Source: Brachionus plicatilis
Lineage: Eukaryota; Rotifera; Eurotatoria; Ploima; Brachionidae
Reading direction: 5' to 3'
NCBI GenBank assembly: GCA_010279815.1
Contig: QEOQ01000092.1
Coordinates: forward strand, 74,118-138,117
DNA: 64,000 nt
The first letter of the stretch is position 1; each line of letters starts with the position of its first letter. The translations under genes were made by a program, and so were the position numbers. The notes beneath the pieces are model-generated. The model did no database searches, had not been told where the DNA came from, and was given only the letters and a program-made list of their open reading frames with translations. Positions 25,201-35,700 of the stretch are shown piece after piece.

Positions 25201-26524
25201 ATAGCATTTGCTCTTATCAAGTTGACCTGGTATTACCCTTTTAACAATCCAAAATACCCAAATGCCCTCTCTACTTAAATCTGGGAACAAGAATTGTTCC
25301 ACTAAAATTCCAATAAAACCAATAAAATCCAATAAAATTATTTTTTTATTTGAAACTGAAAAAAATATTTGAAACATCGCAATTTTTGGTTGTCCCTAAA
25401 ACCCTTAAAAAGTGACTGCAGACCCCTTCAAATTTTGCATACCCCTACTTATTTAGTCTTGATGTTATTTTGAAGATAAAAATGATTAATTACAAATTTC
25501 GTAAACAAATTAATTTTTAAAAGCCTTTTTTTAATTTTTTGATAATTTCAAATTCATCACTTGATTTCTGGAGCAATATAAAAACACAGAAAAAAAAATC
25601 AAGAATTGACAAAAAAAATGTAATGTACAAAAAATCAAAACAAAGAAAATTCATGGTAAAAAAGAAAAAATAAATAATTCATGAAATTTAGAAAAACTAA
25701 AATTTTTTTGAAAAATTTTTTTTTCAAAAATTGATTTAAAACAATATAAAATATAAAGTAATTAGAAAAAAATCAAAAAATCAAGAAAAAATTGTTTCAC
25801 AATACGAATCAAAAACATTGTGATGCATGTTAACGGTATTGCTTGTTTATTTTTAGATAATTAATTAATTATATTAATTAAAGAGTAAGATTTTTAGATG
25901 AAAATATATTATTTTACATTTTATTTTTCATAATTGATATTTTTTTATTTTATAAAATTCTATATTTTTTTCCTTATATAATTTATTTTCTATGTTTTTT
26001 TTTTAAATGTTTTGATATATCCCCGAGAACAAAATACAAAGCATTTAAAATGTATGAGCCTTTTTTAAAGTTGAAGCATCACTTTTCTTGAGATATCAAC
26101 ATTAGAATATCATTAGACATCTTTTTAAAATAAAAAAAAATTAAAATATTTCAAAATTTAATTTAACATTTTTATTTAAATTAATTTCAAGCTATTGGGA
26201 TGGATCGAAATGTGGTAAGAATAAATGGAAAATCAAATAAATAATTCTGCTATCAATTATTCTTTTAAGAACCTCGTGTTTCTCACAATCAACCCTGTAG
26301 TCACACATACCAGTGTGTTCTTAATAAAGGATTAGGATGCAATGTCAATCTGAATTTGTGCATGTGCGAAGATTTTTTCTTCTAGTAATTAAAATTTTAA
26401 ATTTTTTACAAGTGATATTTATTTTTAACTCAAAAGCCGGTGGTTTGGTAATACCTGTACTATTTGTCCAAATGGCCAAAGAGCTGTACACACTTCACCT
26501 TACAATACTTGCGTAATATATTAA
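16232..26524 (+). CDS. type II membrane protein with 15 Cys-rich modules, lectin domain lost
   Basis: 25 exons join in frame to 809 codons plus stop: 16232-16517, 16579-16707, 16765-16890, 17009-17446, 17498-17617, 19620-19713, 19826-19863, 19916-20003, 20064-20101, 20154-20259, 22185-22228, 22282-22326, 22378-22417, 22480-22517, 22571-22658, 22707-22753, 22799-22889, 22953-22974, 23337-23373, 23424-23545, 23595-23616, 23776-23920, 26192-26214, 26270-26384, 26437-26524. An N-terminal cytosolic tail with IEIYEVPN precedes one membrane anchor (FVNIIALFVFSALLFAVYLI), with no cleavable signal. Then come about 15 modules of roughly 40 residues: C-x5/7-C-x-GL-x-C-x-C-x-C, then YW/FW, then C, resembling EB or EGF-like modules. 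The C-terminus TICPNGQRAVHTSPYNTC then VIY and stop matches the first part of the lectin domain of the downstream paralog. Role probably extracellular recognition or adhesion (inference). Introns hold several transposons. Confidence 0.85.
17719..18440. mobile_element. palindromic element with iterated ATCCCGTTT word
   Basis: Arms carry many ATTATCCCGTTTT-like words at left and AAAACGGGAT at right. Ends are imperfect inverted repeats (TAGTAAGATCATCCCG and its inverse). Flanks CTCCAAGT (17711-17718) and CTCCAAAT (18441-18448) give an 8-bp duplication with one mismatch. The left duplicate at 9353-9375 has the empty site, CATCTCCAAGTATTC. A 5-base N run at 17949-17953 lies inside. Confidence 0.8.
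18889..19440 (-). mobile_element. mariner transposase fragment, dead
   Basis: Minus-strand coding matches the catalytic half of mariner transposase: MCLVGSEVYHLL (WWD-type region), VILLHDNDWPHA (second catalytic Asp), NLAHSE where D..PSD is normal, and SFSDLEEIKKDI then FYERGIRMLPERWD at the C-terminus. The third catalytic Asp is replaced by Glu and there are stops between the blocks. The 3' end TTGGGTTGTTTATTAAG at 18889-18910 looks like a mariner TIR. The 5' half is missing. It lies in intron 5 of the Cys-rich gene. Confidence 0.8.
20268..22144. mobile_element. Tc1-like long-TIR element in an intron
   Basis: Ends CCACAGTGCTGTTACGATAC and the inverse of ACAATGATGCTACGATACG, with TA on both sides. 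They are related to the CAGTGGTGTTACGATA ends of the element at 44276-45964. There is no transposase coding. It occupies almost the whole intron 20260-22184 of the Cys-rich gene and contains a nested hAT-like MITE. A Lys-rich open frame at 20898-21101 is not convincing. Confidence 0.65.
21368..21603. mobile_element. hAT-like MITE with iterated AAGTC word, nested
   Basis: CAGAGTTGTTTAAAAGTC at left and GGACTTTTAACCAACTCTG at right form the TIR, typical of hAT ends (CAGNG). Flanks TTTATAAT and TTTGTAAT are a near-perfect 8-bp duplication. The same family is at 54158-54510 with a perfect duplication. Confidence 0.8.
24490..25390. mobile_element. inverted-repeat element, copy of the 8405 family, with AAGTC insertion
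   Basis: 24500-24610 and 25185-25390 match internal parts of the element at 8405-9352 (for example TTGACCTGGTATTACC and TTTGAAACATCGCA). Between them, 24700-25135 has inverted runs of AAGTC words, a diverged relative of the 21368/54158 MITE. It lies in the intron 23921-26191. Confidence 0.5.
25391..26191. other. rest of the last long intron
   Basis: AT-rich, no open frame, no clear repeat arm. It ends with the acceptor at 26190-26191. Confidence 0.4.
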
Positions 26525-26636
26525 ATGAAATTCAATCGAAATTTATTTGTCAATTTACCTTTTCAAACAACAATTTAAAAAGCCAATTAATTTTAAAATT
26601 TTAAGGTTTCATTAATTTAAGTTTATTAAGTGTTTA

Positions 26637-26642
26637 AATAAA
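26637..26642 (+). promoter_or_regulatory. polyadenylation signal of the first Cys-rich gene
   Basis: AATAAA lies 113 bases after the stop and only 67 bases before the start codon of the next gene, so the two genes are very tightly spaced. Confidence 0.5.
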
Positions 26643-26709
26643 TTTGAAAATTTCAAGAATAAAATTTTTAAAGAAAAATATTTTTAATTCTTGCCAAGCT
26701 AAGCTTAAA

Positions 26710-29700
26710 ATGGCGTCTAAATCCAAAGGTAAAAGCCTTTTATTTGAGGCTTTTTCGCATTCTGCGGATAACCACAACGACAAAGTCAACATATACGAAG
26801 TATTTAATTATTTTGATTATCATTTTTTGAATTGAATATGTAATAAACATAAAAAAGTATGAAGTTATTTCCGATTCTCAACAATTGATTCCATCGAACA
26901 AAAAAATCACTGTTTTTAGAGATTTTTTTCCAATAGGTCCACGATTTACAATAATTTTAATTAATGTAGTTTTAGTAATTTTTTTAATTGCTATCGGTTA
27001 TGGAATATCCATTGGTATAAGTAGTGCAAGTAGAATAGAAAAATTTAAATTTAAAATTTTATTTTTAATCTGAAAATTTTTCTAGCTCCAAAACAGCATG
27101 GTGATTTTTGTAATTTGACCAGCGAGTGCTCGCAAAGTGATCATTACGTTTGCTCAGAAAATAAGTGCAAATGTCCCACTGGCATGTTCTACACAACCAC
27201 TTGCGGTAAATTAAATTTTTTTAAATTTTACATGGGTCCTGTCAATTTTATGATATAAAGATAAAAAATTTTACTCCAACAATTTATCTTGTAAATTTTT
27301 TGAACAAATAAAGAAAATTAAAAAAAAAAATTCGATCATGATATTTACAATAAATTTACAGAGTCCTGGCGTTGCATTAAATTTTGTAGAATTTAATCGA
27401 TATTTAAATGTTACTAAAGCTAAATTTAATTTAAGAAGTATTAAAAAAAAATAAATTTTAAAAGATAGTATAGTTAAAAACTGAAAATTTTGTGATCGAA
27501 TTTTTTTTTTAAATATTTTTATTTTGTTCATAAAATTTATAAAATTTGTAATCCTTTTCCGAATTAAGTTTTCAAGCCAACTAGACATTTTTTTAAAACG
27601 TAATTTAAATTATTGTTATTTAAAAGAAATCATTTTTAGATATTTATAAATTATTTTTAAAATTAGTTTTTTATTATTTTTAAAAGAATTATTCAAAGGA
27701 TTTTATTTAATATTTAAATTAAAAATAAATTTATTTTATAATTATTTATTTAATAATTTACAAAGTTTTAAAATCTAAGAAAACGATTTTGTCTGAATTT
27801 CACTTCTTTTGATTTTACTCTCGACCAACACTTCATCTAAAATAATATTCAGTATTCAATAAACTAATAGTGATATCTGAATTTCTAATTTTTGACTTAA
27901 AATTTTTTAATTAGGTCCTTTCTTTACAAATTTCATTTTTTTTGTGAGGCTCAAAAAAATTTTTTATACCTAGGGTCTAAAACTATTTGACTCTTAAAAA
28001 AGCTGTAGTTCCTTCAGATCTAAACATTCAATGATAAAATTCAAATATTTTTAAAATTATTAATATATTGTGAAAGAGCATAAAATTTTTTACACTCTGG
28101 TGTTTATTTTTATTTAAAAAAAAGTTGTGTCAATTTTCTTTACTGAAAAGAAAATTTAATTTTTTTTAAATAAACGAGACAAAATTCTGAAAAAATCTTT
28201 GTCTTGTTCAAAAAAAAAATTCATGAATCATAAATCATATTAAACATGCTTTTTTCAAGGTTCTTATGGAAGAGAAAAAAACTATAAATTTTAGTTTTTT
28301 GAGACATATTTTTTTTTTAAGAAATATGGTAAATAAATAAAATAAAAATAAGAACATAAAAAATGTTCTGATCCTAAATAATGATTATATTTGTTCGAAT
28401 TTATTTTATTAAAAATTTTGGCATTGTTATCCTCAAACTAATATTCAATACTTATATTTTATTTATTAAATTTTTTAATTTTTTTTTAAATTAGTGTAAA
28501 AATGAATAATTTTTTATTTAAGTAAAACAATTTGGACATATGTCAACATGCACATTTAAAAACAAAGATGAGTGTGGCTATGGTCTTTACTGCCTTTACG
28601 ATTCTTCAGGATTAAGTAAATGCTTGTGTTCAAATGAAAGATACTGGAATACAGAAACAAATTATTGTGGTATTTTTTTTTATTAAATAACAAAAACAAA
28701 ATGCTTGAGAACTCATCATTGAGCTGAAAAAGATCAAAAAAATATTGAAGCTGTGATCTATGTTTAGATGACAAAAATGCAATAGGATGTCAAGTTTTCT
28801 AACGAGGTTTATTAATTAAATAGATACTTTTGTTGAAATCAAAAATTTTTTTCATTCTAGAAATTTCAAAATTTTAAAATTATGTTAATATTAAATGAAA
28901 TAAAAAAACAAAAAAAAAATTGCAACTTTATATTATTTTGTAGAGGAAAAAATTCTAAGATCAGCTGTATATAACATTATATAGGTTTCTTGTATAATAA
29001 AGGAGATATAATGCTTTAAAGAATTTTTTGGCTTTTAGAGTATATTCGATAAATTTGAATATCTCAGGCTTGGTAAATGCGATTTACAAATTTTTTTTTT
29101 AAATTTTTACAGAAAAAATGTTTATTTTATTAGATACTTGATTTGGTTTCGACAAGCTCTATTTTTTGTGTCCACAATCGTCCTTGACCCTTATTTTTTG
29201 ACCAATACCCGAAAGTGTCTTATAACTTGGCAAAAAGAGCCAAGTTGTTCCCCATTCGTCTTTTTCTGATATTCTTTTAATTCATTCAAAAAACTTCCTC
29301 ATCATCATTTAAACTTCTACTAGACTGAGCCATAGTTGTCAAGTGCAAGACTAAGGCATTAATTTCATTAGTTTCTAAACTCTTTTGTAATTGAGAATTG
29401 AGATAAATGTTATCCGTGTGTTGTTGATATCTCTTAAGATCTGATAAAAATATAACACTTGGTTCTAAAGTAATTCAATTAAAAAAAAAAAAAAAGTAAA
29501 AAATTTTGTGTACTTAAGAGTGTTTTGAAGAGTTCCCTTGGATGATAAATGTCATGTAATTTTATTCAAAATTTTTTTCTAATCTGTGAATCATTAGAAC
29601 CAAAATTTTTATCCGTTTCTGGGATAATTTTATTTATAAAAATTAAAATTTAAACATTTTTTTTATTCTTTTATTTTAAAGCTTGCATTAATAAATAAGT

Positions 29701-32700
29701 TTATTTTAGTTTTAAATTTTTTAAATTTCTAAGATTTTTAAAAATGATTCAACCACCAAAAGATCAAATTAAAATAAAAAGAAACTTAGCTTGCCTTTGC
29801 GAAAATCAGATAAAAGAGGCAAAATAGGGGTTGTGAAGTTGATTTTAATTCGATTATTTCAATTCAGAAAAACTTGAATAACTTTTTTACTAAAAGAGAT
29901 AATTTAGTTCTAAAAATAGCTCAATTATAAGCAAATTTGTTTAATTCAGTAAAATAAGTCTGCAAAATACTCTGCAATTTTGTGCATTTTGCACACCATT
30001 AAAAAGTATTCAAATTAATTGTGCACTTACTTTACAGAGTTTCTGCAGATATTTATTTTCGGATTAAGCAAAGTTGCTTAAACATTAAGCATTTTACAGA
30101 ACTTAATTATTCCTTATAGTAAAAAAGTTAATCAAATTTTTCTGAATTGAAACGATCGAATTGAAATGAACTTCACAGCCCCGGCAAAATATTGCAAAAA
30201 AGAAATAAAAAATTTTGCCTCATTTAAGTTTATCATTTTTTTACGTAATTAAAAATTTAAGACAAAGACTTTATTTTTTTTTAAATTAATTTTTAATAAA
30301 ATTAGTTGTAATTTTTATTCAAAACCTTTAAAACTAAATTAATAAAACAAAAAATATCAAATATTACAATTATAAATAGAATTTTTCTTAATTATTATGA
30401 AATTATTTGAAATTCTCGAAAACAATACTTCCTGGAAAAAAACTAGGTGCATTTTTAGAAAACTAGTTAATTACTCTTCAAAAAAAATGGGGGTCAGTTG
30501 GGGCTAAGTCGTTTAAAATTGGGGGTCAGTAGGGTGTCAGTTTTCTTTAAAAGTAGATTATAGTTTTTTCGCTAAAAATAATATTGAAATTAAGAAAATA
30601 AACATAACAGTCAAAAAGCTTAGAAAAATCTTGATCGAATGGTATATCGTATTAAAACTTTTACCTCCGATTTCAAAATAACTAAGGTCTTTTATTATAA
30701 TCAAAATATCTCAAAAACTATACTTTCTAAAGAAAAACTAGGCACATTTTTAGAAAGCTAGTTAAATTCTCTTCAAGAAAAATGGGGGTCATTTAGGGGT
30801 CAGTCTTATAAAATTGGGGGTCAGTAGGGGGTCAGGTTTTTAAAAATATAAAAATATTCAATTTCCACAAAAAATAAAAATTTTGGAGAAAAACTAGTTT
30901 TTTTTTTAAAAAAAAGAGAAAAATTTGTAATGCCGATGGATGGGTTTTTTCCTGACAATGAGACGGATAAGTGAATAGTACTTAAATGATATTTTGCGGG
31001 TGCTTTTTCCTAAATACCTTAATAAATCCCTATGAGACTTATGCAGCCTCGTATGGATGACTTATTCAGCCAGAGCCTAGAACCAATCAGTTGGTTCTGT
31101 TTATAGTATGTTGGTCAACAACCGACTTGAACTAACTTTTCCAGCTGGTTCCGATTAAAGAGTCACCTATTCGGCAGCTCTTCGAAGCAGTAAGCCTACC
31201 ATTTCTATCTTTTGATATTTATTGAAATATCCAAAAGATTTGAGTTGTTGTTCAGAACTCTGGATGACTTATTCTGTCTTCCTTTAGTTTAACGCGAGAC
31301 TTAAAAACTAAGCCGCTCGGATAGAACAAGTAAAAGAAAAAGTTAAGTTTATTTTAAAATATTCTTTATTTCAAATAATGTAATATGTAATTTTAAAAAT
31401 TTAAAGTTCTATTTATGTTAAAAATTTAAAATAACAAATGAAGTAATTTTCTTCAACTTCATAACAATAAAATTAAATTAAAACAAATAAAATGTCGGGG
31501 AACATCTTCATTACAAGTTCAAACAAAATGATAAATTAAAACTTTTAAAAATATTTTTGCTTTGAAAAATAAATGGTGGTCAGTATTTTAGTAGGACCCA
31601 AAAATGGGGGACTAAAAGCCGAATTAATTTGGAAAAAATTTTCTAAGTTCAAAAATGTGATTAGTTTTTAAAAAAAGATTTACGAATTGAATTCGACCAG
31701 AGCGGATGCACCGATGTATCTCAATGTCAAACGGATAGAAATCTGGTATGCCAAGGATCTAAATGTACCTGTGTGTATCCTTACTTTTGGAATGGCACCT
31801 ATTGCAATTTAAAAAGTTCTTACTTGCAAATTTGTTCAATAGAATTGGGATGTGATCAAACAAAATTACTAAATTGCACCCTCAATGGTGATTACGTTTA
31901 CAGATGTGAATGTGATTACACCAGATTTTGGTCCACGGTGAGTGGGACATGCACACTAAAATATTTGAATGCAATCACCTGTAATACAAGTGAAGAGTGT
32001 CGGACTGATTTGGGACTACAGTGTGTCACAGCTGCTGGTTCTAAACAGTGCCAATGTGATTCGAATTATTATTGGAGTGGAACCGAATGCTGTAAAATCA
32101 ATTTATAAAATATAATTTTTATTTTTATTTTTTTTTTTAAAGTAATAAAAAGAAATGAAGCTGAAGCGTGTTCAGTCTCTATTCCCTGTAATGACAATCA
32201 AGGTTTGATCTGCAACGTAGCTACCTGTGAATGTCCCACAAATTATTTTCATAATGGAACTAGTTGTCGTAAGGCTTTTCTTTATATTTCACAATAAAAA
32301 ATAAATTTAACTTAAATTTTAGAATATTATATAAAAACTGGTTTAAATTGTAATCCACCATATGTGTGTGATTCAACACTGGGTTTGACTTGTGATCCAA
32401 CATTGCAATGTGTGTAAGTTTAAAAAAAAATGGAATTTATTTATAATTAAAAAAATTGCCTTTATGTTGAAATTAATTTATTTAAAGTTATTTTTTTATT
32501 TAAATAATTAGTTTGTGCTTATTTAAATAGTTTACTTACATTAAAAAATTTTGAGAGAAACTACCATTTTGACTTTGGTAACAATGAAAACGTGCTTTTT
32601 AAAATTTGTTTCAACTCATTTAATTATTTGACTTATTAGTCTTTTTTACTAAATTTATAAGGTTTTGCAAAAATTTTCAAGTTAAGACCCCAATTTTTTG

Positions 32701-35700
32701 TTGAAAAAATATAAATTTAATTTATTTTAGATTTTATTTATTATTTAACTAGAATATAATTTAGAACGGAATTGATACTAACTTTTTTATTTTATATAAT
32801 AGCTATTTGTTATCAAAACCAAACGTAAGCTCAGTTAAATTTTTAAATTTTTTTAAAATTTAATCAAAATAATTGTCAAATTTTATTTAATATCTGGCGA
32901 AAAATAATAAAATTAAAAATTTGTGGTATATACCCACAAATGACCGATAAAAAATGAAAATAATTTATCGAGTAAAGTTTCCACAAATATAAAAAACTTT
33001 TATCAAATACCTATAGCAAATAATTTTTTCTTTAGTTTTTCATTTTATCTTATAAAAGATTAAATAAAAATTGTCTGTTTTCAACAATTTTTATCTAATT
33101 GGAAAAAAAAAAGCCAAATAATAAATTTTTAAAAAAACATATTCCCAATGAGTTATTCGCTAAAGAAGCTTATGATATATTGATAAATTTTATTTATTAA
33201 AAAATAAATTAAATTAATAAATGTTAATTATGATACTAGAATATTTGTCACATGATGTTTTGAACATAGATTTTAATAAATTTAAGCTCATTTTTCGAAA
33301 CGAATGCTTCAAAAGCTTTGGAATCTATTTTAGCCATCAAAAGTTCTATTTTTTCTAAGAGAATTAAAATTTTCTTTAAAAACGTAAAATTACTATTTTT
33401 ATCATCAAAATAAATAAATTAAAAAAAATACTTTTTTCGCCTTTTTTCATTATAACTTCTTATAAATTATAAAAATTTAATTTTTCATGATTTTTTAGAA
33501 ATAAAATTTACAAAGAATTGAAGAATTTTCGGCCTTTAGTTTTACGGATTAATTAGTAATTTTAGGTTAATTTTCTTTTTTAAAAAGTTAATTTACCATT
33601 AAAACACTTATCGTAGCAGCACTGTTTTTAAATTTAAAAATTTCCTTGTTGTTGTTTATACTAGAATTTTTTATAGAGTTATATATGTCATAGTAAATTT
33701 TGATAACACGTAAATTTTGATAATTACGAAACTTAATAAAGACAAAATTATTGATAAATTTGCGAGCACTTATTCTCTTTATAAACAGAAACAAGATTCT
33801 GGTAGGAAAAAATTTCAGCTTTTCATTGATTGTTTTTGCAGTCAAATTGATTAAAGATTGAGATTGCTAGGTACTTAAGAAAAATAAATATTTTAAAAAT
33901 TTGCACACATAACTTTGAGAACCCATTACTTTGTGAATACTTATTCTTTTTCGATTAACAAACTAGATTCTGGAAGAGAAAATTTTTCACTATGGATTAT
34001 CATTATTTGCAGCCAAATTGATTAAAGTTTTAGATTGCTAGGTACTTTAGAATTGATAATTATCAAAATTTACGTGTTATCAAATTTTACTATAACATAT
34101 ATGAGAATTAATTTAATTGAACTTAACAATAACAATTTTTAGTATTAATTATATTAAAATAATTATTTTAAACAAGCATTAATTTTATTTTTGAGCATTT
34201 TTAATTTGAACTTAACGTTAATTTTATAAATCAGCATTAATTGACTAACGTGCTAACATTAAGTAATATACAGTATACAAACACACAATATACAACCATA
34301 CCAGGCGGTTAGGATAAGCAAGTATTATGAGGTTAAGAATTAATCATAAAGGTGTGAAAAAAGGTAGCAATGGTTGTTAAAACTTTTGAATTACCCGAAT
34401 TTCTAAATTTTTGCACCGAGTTTTATTTTTTATTTTTTAGAGGAAGTTTTTTATTGTAAATATTTAATAGTTGATTATATTTTTATGTCATATATCAAAT
34501 TTTAGAGAAAAAAAAATTCTACAAATTAGTGCTTTTATTTTTTTTCTTTTGCACTCAATTTTTCGTAAAATACAATAAATAAACAATTAAAGATAATTAA
34601 AACAATCAATTTCTAAACTTTTGTAACATGCTGTATAATAAGGAAGAAGAATGGAAAGAAGAAAATAAATTCATTGAAATCTGACAAAAAATGGATCTAG
34701 GGGTTTTTCCACAACGCTTTGTGATACCGGCGGAAAATAAAATCGGTAAAAAAGATAAGATAAGTGTGAAATAGGTTTTCAACAACGGAAATATTTAAAA
34801 ATTATAATTTATTATTCTAAATTTTTATTTGCTAAAAAAAATTTAAAAAAAAAAAATAATTATTCAATCTAAATAAAATTGCAAATTAGGTAAATTATGC
34901 TTGAAATGGGCCAAATGATTTGCATTCGGAAAAGGAATAAAAAAAGGATTATTGAAAGGAATAATAGCGGTAAAATTAGAATTATTTAATGATAAATAGA
35001 TAGGCCAATTATTTTGACGAGGAATATCTGAAACAAATGACCATGGGCCAATTTCGTAAACATAAATTGCTCTCATTAACAACAAACTTATTGCAAACAA
35101 ATTGATACTTCTTCCAAAAACAACAATAGTTGATGAATTTTCCACGATTTCTTCAAAACTTGAATCCAAACCAATAGCTCTTGACAATAATTTGAAAAAG
35201 TTTTCATACTCAAAAAACATAAATACAATGCCAAGTTTGATATCTTTCCATAAATCTTCGTTTCCGCTAATTGCAGTTGAAATCGAATGATACAAACAAT
35301 TTCCATCTGCCGTTGTATTCAAAATGACTACATTTTATTAGCAAGTGTTGATCAATCAATTTTTTTTATCAAAAATATTACCAATTGCAATATTCATTAT
35401 TTCAATTTAAATAGGATAATTTTATATAAATTATTAATATTTTTTAAAATTAGAAGGTTTTTAACAACATTGTCACACTTTTTTATTATTTTTTCACACT
35501 TCCTACTCCACCTTTTTTTTTTCGGTTAGATAAATTAAAAAAAATATAATACAATTGTTGAAAACCATCCAGGTGTGAAATTGTTGTGGAAAAACCGTGA
35601 GCCCAAAAAATGTTTTGTACGAAGGATTGCAATCTTTTTCTCCAAGCACAAATAATTCACATGAAGCAACAAATGGTGTAAAAGATGAAAATACACTCCG

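Noticed and set aside
27271..27588. 105-residue minus-strand open frame
   Set aside because: Phe/Ile/Asn-rich reading of AT-rich intron DNA, without similarity or splice context.
33588..33845. 85-residue minus-strand open frame
   Set aside because: Lies within an inverted and tandem repeat; the second repeat unit does not keep the frame.
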